From: Rhodospirillaceae bacterium
GTDB lineage: Bacteria > Pseudomonadota > Alphaproteobacteria > Rhodospirillales > 2-02-FULL-58-16
Direction: 5' to 3'
Assembly (NCBI GenBank): GCA_013349695.1
Contig: DUZD01000097.1
Location: 1-8,743 of the forward strand
DNA: 8,743 nt
Made by a program: the position numbers and the translations under genes. The stretch's first letter is position 1; the number at the start of each line of letters is the position of its first letter. Under the pieces are notes generated by a model. That model was not told the origin of the DNA and ran no database searches. It saw only the letters and a list, made by a program, of their open reading frames with translations. Of this stretch, positions 1-4,805 are shown one piece after another.

Positions 1-169
1 TTATATAGCATATATGATGGTCCGCGGCGGTGCGCCAAATGATTGATATTTATACATACAGCCTCGGGGCTATCAGTCCTCAAACCAAGTAAATAACGTT
101 AACGTGACAATGCCCTGGCGTTGCTCCTCCCAGGCGAGCGGGATGTTATCGCAAACGCCGGGAAAGTGT

Positions 170-185
170 TGTGACGTCAGTCACA
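170..185. promoter_or_regulatory. CRP-type palindrome TGTGA-N6-TCACA
   Basis: Bases 170-174 read TGTGA and 181-185 read TCACA, separated by the six bases CGTCAG. This is an exact match to the core consensus of CRP-family binding sites. The symmetry extends one more base pair inward (TGTGAC/GTCACA). No gene start lies just downstream on either strand inside the window, so the regulated gene is unknown. It could serve a gene beyond the left edge, or be chance. The match is seen directly; the function is inferred. Confidence 0.35.
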
Positions 186-245
186 GCTAATGGCGGGCTC
201 TTGGATGGGAGGCGGGGAAGCGCGCCGGCCGGTTGCCAATAAGAG

Positions 246-303
246 AAGCGGCGGGCGGCACAAAAAAAAGACGCCGCAAAGGTTTGCTTTTGCACCGCCG
301 CTT
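246..303. repeat. GC-rich inverted repeat with internal hairpins
   Basis: The arms AAGCGGCGG (246-254) and CCGCCGCTT (295-303) are exact reverse complements. Inside the loop there is a run of eight A (262-269) and a smaller symmetric sequence GCAAA-GG-TTTGC (275-286). Read on the minus strand, the small hairpin is followed after a short gap by a run of eight T, so it could act as a weak intrinsic terminator for leftward transcription. No gene needing such a terminator is recognised here. Confidence 0.35.
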
Positions 304-470
304 ACAGTGGCCGGGGCCGGCGCAAGGGCGACCAAAATAGCGAGGGGAAACCAATAAAGGCCGATTCTTATCAACATAGACAATGCTTTAAGAGACTTGG
401 CCATGCGTTTTCCAGCCATGCGCTTTATGCAATGCTGCGTTGAACAAATCGCCGTTGCGCGCCGGGAAAT

Positions 471-512
471 TTCATCTACATCAATATAAAGGCCAACTCT
501 CAACTTTATATT
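471..512 (+). promoter_or_regulatory. FNR/Dnr-like box with a possible -10
   Basis: Bases 471-484 read TTCAT-CTAC-ATCAA, matching nine of ten fixed positions of the FNR/Dnr/NnrR consensus TTGAT-N4-ATCAA. A -10-like TATATT lies at 507-512. A start about seven bases after it (near 519) would put the box centre (477.5) at about -41.5, the class II activator position. Two cautions apply. The AGGA ahead of the next reading frame would then lie upstream of the RNA start. Also, an alternative -10 (TATAAA, 485-490) directly abuts the box, which would suggest repression instead. No experimental support is visible. Confidence 0.3.
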
Positions 513-527
513 AGGACAGTTATCATC

Positions 528-641
528 ATGAAACACATGATCGACCCCATCGACCAATGGGATTTCGCCTTCGGGAGCGCAGCTTTCATCATCTCGGCAG
601 TACTTATAGTTTATTTTCTCCTAGTAGCATCCCAATCATAA
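528..641 (+). CDS. Possible 37-residue single-pass membrane microprotein
   Basis: ATG at 528 opens a 37-codon frame ending in TAA at 639-641. The peptide starts MKHMIDPIDQWDFAFGS, continues with about 18-20 hydrophobic residues (AAFIISAVLIVYFLLVA) and ends SQS. That is the layout of a small bitopic inner-membrane protein with an acidic N-terminal segment. AGGA at 513-516 lies 11 bases before the ATG, a somewhat long spacing. An FNR/Dnr-like box sits about 45 bases upstream. Small subunits of respiratory oxidases have this size and shape, but I recognise no family motif, so no function is assigned. Its 3' end abuts an IS30 relic. A frame this short can arise by chance. Confidence 0.35.
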   Translation: MKHMIDPIDQWDFAFGSAAFIISAVLIVYFLLVASQS

Positions 642-663
642 GCTGCTTTTGACTGCGCAACGT

Positions 664-801
664 CCGGCGAATTTTCGGGCGCAATGCTCGAAAAAAGGGT
701 TCGTGTCTACGGTAGATTGTCTCGACGCTGACGCTGTGCTCTGATCCTTCGAGCCTGAGCATGCCGGCGATCTGCTCCGGCGACCATGCGGGGCGAATTC
801 A
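664..801 (-). pseudogene. IS30-type transposase remnant
   Basis: Read on the minus strand from 795, the translation is RPAWSPEQIAGMLRLEG, then SEHSVSVETIYRR, then a basic tail up to IRR near 664. The WSPEQIAG and VS-ETIYR blocks are hallmarks of the N-terminal helix-turn-helix part of IS30-family transposases. Immediately upstream in the same frame is a stop (TGA, 799-801). The rest of the N-terminus and the entire DDE catalytic domain are missing, so this is a non-functional fragment. The right edge abuts the relic at 807-1282. The exact left edge is uncertain; the frame stays open to about 600, but without recognisable similarity. Confidence 0.6.
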
Positions 802-806
802 TTCAG

Positions 807-1282
807 TCACCGCACCCGGCCGGTTTTTTCAAGATGCTCCCGTAACCTGTCCTCGTAATCAAGCCCGTCTTCCTCGTAGCCGAGCCATAGGGCCTTCCAG
901 ACGCAACTTGAATCCTGGTGCCCGTGGACTGTCCTTGCTGATGGATCACGGCACCCAGTACCTGTCGGACCACTTCACCAACCAGATCAAGTTCTGGGGC
1001 ATTCACCCATCCTATTCCTTCGTCGCCGAGCCGCAGGGCAACGGCGTGGTGGAGCGGTTCAACCGCACCCTGAAGGAGCAGGTCATCCATGGCCGTGTCT
1101 ATCGCAACCTCGACGAATTGCGGAATGCCGTCCGTCAGTTCGTGGACCGGTACAACGCCCAATGGCTGGTCGAGAAGAACGGCTTCCTGAGCCCCAATCA
1201 GGCCAGAGAGTTGTGCAACGCGGCGATGTCAGTCAGGCCCGCCGCATGACAAACTTGTGTCCAGGAAACCGGGTGCGGTACA
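807..1282 (+). mobile_element. Internally deleted insertion sequence relic (IS3-like)
   Basis: The bases ACCGCACCCGG (809-819) and CCGGGTGCGGT (1269-1279) are exact inverted copies and bracket the 3' part of an rve-type transposase. The right end, 1258-1282, starts TGTCCAGG and ends GGTACA, resembling the terminal repeats of IS3-like elements of alphaproteobacteria. A 12-bp direct repeat CGGCCGGTTTTT also occurs at 817-828 and 1293-1304. At about 475 bp the unit is far shorter than a full IS3 element (about 1.2-1.5 kb), so most of the 5' part is gone. The right end is better supported than the left. The family name rests on the transposase tail and is tentative. Confidence 0.5.
917..1249 (+). 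pseudogene. 5'-truncated DDE (rve) transposase, C-terminal part
   Basis: From about 917 to the TGA at 1247-1249 the frame encodes the end of an integrase-core transposase. It starts GARGLSLLMDHGTQYLSDHF and runs through FWGIHPSYSFVAEPQGNG, VVERFNRTLKEQ and a C-terminal VDRYNAQWLVEKNGFLSPNQA. The second catalytic Asp (codon 944-946) and the catalytic Glu (codon 1052-1054) are both present, with exactly 35 residues between them. This is the D35E spacing of IS3-like and related rve transposases. The first catalytic Asp and the N-terminal DNA-binding region are absent. The frame is open upstream to 761, but the translation there has no transposase character. Seen: motif and spacing. Inferred: inactive relic. 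Confidence 0.85.
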
Positions 1283-1310
1283 CGAAAGCGCGCGGCCGGT
1301 TTTTGGACAC
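1257..1310. repeat. Imperfect inverted repeat at the right edge of the IS relic
   Basis: The arm GTGTCCAGGAAACCGG (1257-1272) pairs with CCGGTTTTTGGACAC (1296-1310), apart from a GG/T mismatch in the middle. The left arm is part of the right terminal repeat of the IS relic. The second arm, in opposite orientation, may be the end of a second copy or of a related element. It may also simply form a strong hairpin that stops read-through from the transposase remnant. Confidence 0.45.
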
Positions 1311-1352
1311 TCATATAATCGCCGCCGCGGCGGCGGCTGTTCACCGCCACCC

Positions 1353-1380
1353 AAACGAAAACGGCAAAAACGAAAACGGC
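1353..1380. repeat. Two-copy direct repeat, 15-bp period
   Basis: The 13-base unit AAACGAAAACGGC occurs at 1353-1365 and again at 1368-1380, separated by AA. Just before it, at 1320-1335, is a 16-bp perfect GC palindrome (CGCCGCCG/CGGCGGCG). No coding role is apparent. The repeat lies in the spacer between the IS relic and the nsrR-like gene. Confidence 0.5.
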
Positions 1381-1435
1381 GGGTCAAAAAGGGATTGTCC
1401 ATGCGAAATCCGATATCTTGTCTTTTTTTCTCATG

Positions 1436-1458
1436 AACATATATGTAGTATATATCTT
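1436..1458 (+). promoter_or_regulatory. Possible NsrR operator upstream of the nsrR-like gene
   Basis: The half-sites AACATATATGT (1436-1446) and GTATATATCTT (1448-1458) form an 11-1-11 inverted repeat around A1447. Read on the minus strand, the halves match the NsrR consensus as I recall it (AAGATGYATTT, one base, AAATRCATCTT) at about 16 of 22 positions. The site lies in a strongly AT-rich island in otherwise GC-rich DNA, about 85 bases before the gene's ATG, and overlaps possible -10 sequences. A TTGTCT at 1418-1423 could be a -35. Autorepression by the encoded regulator is the natural inference, but AT-rich DNA produces such dyads easily. Confidence 0.4.
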
Positions 1459-1541
1459 ATATATGTCGACCGCCGACAGGCCAATAGCAAAGAGACTGCG
1501 GCGGCGGGGCAAATGGCTCTCGGCTGACACCGGACTCTCGC

Positions 1542-1961
1542 ATGCGTTTGAAACGGTATACGGACTATTCCCTTCGTGTCCTCATCTATGCGGGATTGCA
1601 CGGGGATCGGAAAGTCACCGTCGACGAGGTTTCAAAAAATTTCGGCATTTCCCGCAATCATCTGGTCAAGGTCGTCCACGGCCTGTCCGGCAAAGGTTTT
1701 CTCAAAACCGTTCGCGGCAAAGGCGGAGGCATGTACCTGGCCCGGCACGCTAGCGTCATCAGCGTCGGGGAAGTGATTCGAGCCATGGAGGGAAACATTG
1801 AAATCGTCGAATGTCACAATCCTCCATGCCCCATCGCGCCGGGGTGCAGGCTCAGGGATGTTCTGGCCGCGGCCCGCCGCGCCTTCTTCAACGAGCTGGA
1901 CCGCCACTCCATCGCCGATCTTATCCAGAACAAAGAGGAATTGAGGCGTCTGGTCGGTTGA
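1542..1961 (+). CDS. nsrR: Rrf2-family transcriptional regulator, NsrR-like nitric oxide sensor
   Basis: A 139-residue protein of the usual length for NsrR. Residues 1-65 form a winged helix-turn-helix, including TDYSLRVLIY, the recognition region FGISRNHLVKVV and the wing VRGKGGGMYLAR. The C-terminal part carries C91, C96 and C102 (spacing CX4C, CX5C), the positions of the Fe-S ligands in NsrR. Asp8, a cluster ligand in Streptomyces NsrR, is also present. IscR and RirA have different cysteine spacing, which favours NsrR. NsrR binds an iron-sulfur cluster that reacts with nitric oxide, relieving repression of NO-detoxification genes. None of those target genes is in the window. The start is the ATG at 1542; the ribosome site is weak (GGA at 1532-1534). 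It is convergent with the ATP synthase operon. Confidence 0.88.
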   Translation: MRLKRYTDYSLRVLIYAGLHGDRKVTVDEVSKNFGISRNHLVKVVHGLSGKGFLKTVRGKGGGMYLARHASVISVGEVIRAMEGNIEIVECHNPPCPIAPGCRLRDVLAAARRAFFNELDRHSIADLIQNKEELRRLVG

Positions 1962-2053
1962 CGGGACGGCGGGCGAGACGAAGGACTTTTATTCACCAAC
2001 GATTGAGGGGTTCCCGTTATCGGCCGTACCCGATCCGCTCTACAACAATTAAG

Positions 2054-2117
2054 TTAGAGCAAACTCTCCAGATTGATGAGAAGCCTTTGGCGATTCATCA
2101 ATCTGGATTTGCTCTAA
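2054..2117. repeat. Long palindrome between convergent genes; likely terminator or dispersed palindromic element
   Basis: The left arm (2054-2079) begins TTAGAGCAAA and ends TCCAGATTGATGA. The right arm (2095-2117) is its exact reverse complement except that the left arm has three extra bases, CTC. That gives 23 paired bases with one bulge, and a 15-base loop containing a further GCC-TTT-GGC pairing. The right arm overlaps the atpF stop codon (2114-2116). Lying between the nsrR-like gene and the atp operon, it could terminate transcription from both sides. There is no clean T-run on either side, so the terminator role is inferred. Palindromes with TTAGAGCA-type ends are common dispersed intergenic repeats in alphaproteobacteria, which fits a mobile palindromic element. 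Confidence 0.75.
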
Positions 2118-2644
2118 TGCAGTTTCTTGGGCAATTCCTTGATGGCGTTTTCGATCAAGACATCGGCCATTTTGCCCTTGACCTTTCCGGCCAGCACCCG
2201 ACGGCTCGCCTCCAAGGCGATGTCAATGGCGGCATCGCGGACTTCCTCTATCGCCTTGACCTCGGCCTGGGCGATCCGTTCAAGGGCCAACTGTTCTTGT
2301 CGCTTCAGCGATTTTTCCAACGCAAGGGCGGCTTGCTGGCCCAGCCGATCGGCATCCATGCGGGCCTGATCGAGGAGTTCTTTCGCCTCGCTGGCCGCTT
2401 GCCGCTGTTTGCGTTCATAGGTTGCCAGAAGATCCTGGGCTTCCTCGCGCAGGCGGGTGGCTTCCTCGATCTGTTGCTTGATGGCCGCCGCCCGCTCGTC
2501 CAGGGCCTTGGTGATTTTGGCGAAAACTATCCGGCCGGCGGCGCCGACCAAAATGACGAAAGCGACAAAAACCCAGAATTCAGGCAAGGCATAGAATGGC
2601 TCGCTCTGTCCGGCGGCCGTTTCGGCGGCCAAGGCCCGCATCAT
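2114..2644 (-). CDS. atpF: F0F1 ATP synthase subunit b
   Basis: A 176-residue subunit b, half of the peripheral stalk that holds F1 stationary against the rotating c-ring. After a short N-terminus, one membrane segment spans about residues 21-42 (FWVFVAFVILVGAAGRIVF). Then follows a long charged, alanine-rich helix, including ITKALDERAAAIKQQIEEA, typical of the b dimerisation stalk. It should pair with b' from the gene just upstream. The start codon (2642-2644) overlaps the stop of the b' gene by ATGA, indicating translational coupling. It is the last gene of the F0 operon, and its stop lies inside the palindrome at 2054-2117. Two consecutive Met codons make the first residue ambiguous by one codon. 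Confidence 0.95.
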   Translation of the reverse strand: MMRALAAETAAGQSEPFYALPEFWVFVAFVILVGAAGRIVFAKITKALDERAAAIKQQIEEATRLREEAQDLLATYERKQRQAASEAKELLDQARMDADRLGQQAALALEKSLKRQEQLALERIAQAEVKAIEEVRDAAIDIALEASRRVLAGKVKGKMADVLIENAIKELPKKLH

Positions 2645-3132
2645 TGGCGCCCTTTCAGGGTGGCGGCGACGGCCGCCTTCACCGTTTTCTCGGTTACCGT
2701 TTCCTCGACCAGCTTCTCGACCACCGCCAGAGCCACTTCGGCGGCCACGTCGTGGATTCCGGCGACGGCTTTATCCTTGGCTGCGGCGATGCGTGTTTCA
2801 ACGGTCTTGATCTCGGCGGTTAGTCGCTCGGCCAGTTCCAGATGACGCATTTCCGCTTCCTTGGCCATGCGTTCGCGGACCTCTCGTAAAGCGTCACGCG
2901 CCTTGTCATGGGCCTCGGCCATCGTATTCTCGTAGGCTTCGGCCGCGGTTTCGGCCTCGTTTTTCAGTTGTTCGGCTTTTTCCAGGTTTTCCTCGTTCTT
3001 GTACTTGCGTTCATTCAGCACCTGGCTGATTCTCGGCAAGGCCACCTTCTTCATCAGCAAAAAAAGTATGGAAAAAGTAATCGCCAGCCAGACCAACTGG
3101 GTTGCAAACATGGTTGGATCGAATTGCGGCAT
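2641..3132 (-). CDS. atpF2: F0F1 ATP synthase subunit b' (second b-type subunit)
   Basis: A 163-residue b' subunit (also called atpG or atpX in some genomes). It starts MPQFDPTMFATQLVWLAITF, with one membrane helix at about residues 10-28. The motif KVALPRISQVLNER is characteristic of b', and a long alanine/glutamate-rich coiled helix follows. It forms a heterodimer with subunit b in the peripheral stalk. Paired b and b' genes are found in alphaproteobacteria and phototrophs, while enterobacteria have a single b. The ATG at 3130-3132 is preceded by TGGAAAACACG, a modest ribosome site. The stop overlaps atpF by four bases; atpE lies 52 bases upstream. Confidence 0.94.
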   Translation of the reverse strand: MPQFDPTMFATQLVWLAITFSILFLLMKKVALPRISQVLNERKYKNEENLEKAEQLKNEAETAAEAYENTMAEAHDKARDALREVRERMAKEAEMRHLELAERLTAEIKTVETRIAAAKDKAVAGIHDVAAEVALAVVEKLVEETVTEKTVKAAVAATLKGRQ

Positions 3133-3184
3133 CGTGTTTTCCAGGAATGCTTAGACCCGATGGCGGCCGGGTTTCCGACCGCCG

Positions 3185-3412
3185 CTAAAAGACGAAGAGG
3201 ATCACCAATGCGACCACGAGAGCGTACAGGGCCACCGCCTCGACCAGAGCGAAGCCGACCCACATGAACAACTGTACGTGCGCCGCCGCCGCCGGATTGC
3301 GGGCTACCGACGAAATCATTGACGAAAAGATATTGCCGATACCGGCGCCGACGCCGCCCAGCCCTATCACGGCAAGACCCGCGCCGATTAACTTTGCTGC
3401 CGCTACTTCCAT
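3185..3412 (-). CDS. atpE: F0F1 ATP synthase subunit c
   Basis: A 75-residue proteolipid, the usual length for alphaproteobacterial subunit c. It is a two-helix hairpin. Helix 1 has the glycine-rich run GLGGVGAGIG (about 17-26), the polar loop is ARNP (R38-N39-P40), and helix 2 carries the proton-binding carboxylate E58 in GFALVEAVALYALV. Multiple copies form the rotating ring that carries protons. I chose the ATG at 3410-3412 because AAGGA lies nine bases ahead of it. An in-frame ATG six codons earlier (3430) has no ribosome site and would add MEGNLA, which is not typical. It lies 73 bases after atpB, a gap often seen before atpE, which needs stronger translation. Confidence 0.95.
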   Translation of the reverse strand: MEVAAAKLIGAGLAVIGLGGVGAGIGNIFSSMISSVARNPAAAAHVQLFMWVGFALVEAVALYALVVALVILFVF

Positions 3413-3485
3413 GGCAAGATTTCCTTCCATTGTTGTTGGCGAATGACAAGAGCGGGGAAGAACAAATCCATCCCGATAACCTCTC

Positions 3486-4208
3486 TCAATGCATGTGAAG
3501 AGCATCGTTGAGGTAGATGCAAGAAAGGATGGTGAACACATATGCCTGGAGACAAGCTATCAAGAATTCGAGACCCGTTAAAGCGGCGACGAAAATGAGC
3601 GGAACGAAACCGAACATTCCAATCGCCGCCACGAAACCGGCAAAAACCTTCAACATGGTGTGACCCGCCGTCATGTTGGCGAAAAGCCGCAACGACAGGC
3701 TCACGGGGCGGGTAAAGTACGACAAAAGTTCAATGGGAACCAGCAGCGGGGCGATGTACCAGGGCACGCCTTGGGGAAGAAGCAGCCCGAAAAATCGCCA
3801 CCCGTGCTTGACGAAGCCAATGATGGTGACACCGACAAAAACGGCCATGGCTATCCCGAAAGTGACGATGATATGACTGGTGAACGTGAAGCTGTAAGGG
3901 ATCAGGCCGATCAGGTTGCCGAACAGGATGAACATGAAAAGCGTGAAGATAAAAGGGAAATACTTGCGTCCTTCCGGTCCAACGTTGTCGCGTATCATCC
4001 CGGCGATGAATTCGTAAAAAATTTCGGCCAGCGACTGCCAGCGTCCCGGCACCAGGGAGCGCCGCCGCATGCTCAACGTCAGGAACAAGGTGATGGCGAC
4101 GACCGCGGCGGTCATGAACAAGCTGGAATTGGTGAAGGAAATATCGATCCCGCCGACCTTGATGGGTACCAACGTCTGGATTTCGAATTGTTTTAATGGA
4201 CTGGCCAT
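3486..4208 (-). CDS. atpB: F0F1 ATP synthase subunit a
   Basis: A 240-residue integral membrane protein that forms the proton half-channels against the c-ring. Several hydrophobic helices are visible. The essential arginine is R174 in SLSLRLFANMTAGH, the most conserved motif of the family (equivalent to E. coli R210). The last helix contains E214 and Q221 in TGLEFLIACLQAYVF, and the N-terminal part has the expected FTNSSLFM segment. Length and start agree with alphaproteobacterial AtpB proteins. The ATG at 4206-4208 is preceded by a purine-rich GAAGAAGAA rather than a strong ribosome site. It lies 32 bases after atpI and 73 bases before atpE. Confidence 0.97.
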   Translation of the reverse strand: MASPLKQFEIQTLVPIKVGGIDISFTNSSLFMTAAVVAITLFLTLSMRRRSLVPGRWQSLAEIFYEFIAGMIRDNVGPEGRKYFPFIFTLFMFILFGNLIGLIPYSFTFTSHIIVTFGIAMAVFVGVTIIGFVKHGWRFFGLLLPQGVPWYIAPLLVPIELLSYFTRPVSLSLRLFANMTAGHTMLKVFAGFVAAIGMFGFVPLIFVAALTGLEFLIACLQAYVFTILSCIYLNDALHMH

Positions 4209-4240
4209 GTTCTTCTTCGCCCCTTGCCGATCCCGGGACC

Positions 4241-4639
4241 TTAACCCGCGTCGTCTTTATTTTCGTTCTTCATGCTCGGCGTCCCATTCGAGGGCTTCCG
4301 GTAGCCGACCGCCAGCCCGATGCCGCTGACCAGGCGATAGACGTTGAAAATCCCGGCGCCGGCGCCGAGGAACAAAAAAACCACCAAAAACCACGGCGCG
4401 GTCTCCAGCCATTTGTCGAGCATAATACCGGCGCCCACACCGACGATCAAAGCCACGACCAATTCGGCGACGATGTGGAAGGCCAAACCCATCCCCGACA
4501 TCGGCGCGCCAGCTTGGCCGGCGTTCTCCGGCGCCGTTTCGCGCCCGTTACCCCGCGCCCGCCGGAGGCGGGCATCGAGATCTTGCAACGGCTTGGGCGG
4601 CCGACCTTGGCGCATGGGAAAAGAGCAGCTTACACTCAT
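4241..4639 (-). CDS. atpI: ATP synthase accessory protein AtpI
   Basis: A protein of up to 132 residues in the AtpI/AtpZ family, which assists c-ring assembly or magnesium supply for ATP synthase. After a charged N-terminus (LQDLDARLRRARG), two membrane segments lie at about residues 52-74 and 82-104. The family motif GIMLDKW (71-77) is between them, and the C-terminal tail is charged. It is the first gene of the F0 operon, as usual in alphaproteobacteria. The start is uncertain. The ATG at 4639 gives MSVSCSF, while the ATG at 4615 gives MRQGRPPKPLQDLDARL, which looks more like family N-termini. Neither has a clear ribosome site. Confidence 0.88.
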   Translation of the reverse strand: MSVSCSFPMRQGRPPKPLQDLDARLRRARGNGRETAPENAGQAGAPMSGMGLAFHIVAELVVALIVGVGAGIMLDKWLETAPWFLVVFLFLGAGAGIFNVYRLVSGIGLAVGYRKPSNGTPSMKNENKDDAG

Positions 4640-4722
4640 CGGACGAAATCACGCCCTTCTGCGCGAGGCAAGGTAAAGACCGGCCCAGGGCCTGTCAAGG
4701 TCGAAAGAATGAGGCATAAGAG

Positions 4723-4751
4723 TATGATTACACTAACAAAAATTATTTCAA
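4723..4751 (-). promoter_or_regulatory. Promoter-like sequence ahead of the atp operon
   Basis: In the 166-base gap between smc and atpI the minus strand has TTGAAA at 4751-4746, a perfect -35. An AT-rich stretch follows, with -10-like hexamers 15-17 bases later (TAATCA at 4730-4725 or ATCATA at 4728-4723). It lies about 85-110 bases upstream of the possible atpI starts, in a local AT island inside GC-rich DNA. This would allow the F0 operon to be transcribed independently of smc. No obvious smc terminator was found; the GC-rich segment at 4763-4787 could form only short stems. Confidence 0.45.
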
Positions 4752-4805
4752 ATACGAGCCAACACGGCCCGGCGGCCAAGGGCGGTCATTTCCCATCCCA
4801 TCCGC

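Larger units (their letters stand above)
1..527. other. Gene-poor, AT-richer stretch with regulatory-looking sites
   Basis: I see no convincing gene in this stretch. It is richer in A and T than the right part of the window. It contains a 10-bp perfect palindrome ACGTTAACGT at 96-105, a weak FNR-like sequence (TTGAT, 4 bases, ATACA) at 43-56, a CRP-type palindrome at 170-185, a GC-rich inverted repeat at 246-303 and an FNR-like box at 471-484. A minus-strand open frame crosses it (177-557, TTG start; or from the ATG at 404). That frame has a hydrophobic run, but no good ribosome site for the long form and a low-complexity Pro/Leu-rich end, so I do not call it. Confidence 0.5.

Noticed and set aside
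177..557. Minus-strand 126-codon frame with a hydrophobic stretch
   Set aside because: It starts with TTG without a ribosome site, ends in low-complexity Pro/Leu-rich sequence, runs through the GC-rich inverted repeat, and has no recognisable family motif. A shorter form from the ATG at 404 (75 residues) is slightly better but still unsupported.
1353..1380. The two-copy 15-bp repeat as the start of a CRISPR array or an iteron origin
   Set aside because: There are only two copies, the spacer is two bases long, and there is no further periodicity or cas/rep gene nearby.
1162..1753. Overlapping plus-strand frames at 1162-1527 and 1418-1753
   Set aside because: They start inside the transposase remnant or the AT-rich spacer and overlap nsrR out of frame. 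The translations are Arg-rich with no motif.
1811..2845. 344-codon plus-strand open frame across the nsrR end and the b/b' genes
   Set aside because: It crosses the 3' end of nsrR, the palindrome and two well-supported minus-strand ATP synthase genes. The translation is a shadow without domain character.
3660..4196. Plus-strand 178-codon frame opposite atpB
   Set aside because: It is antisense to a clearly identified subunit a gene. It is highly charged with no family similarity.
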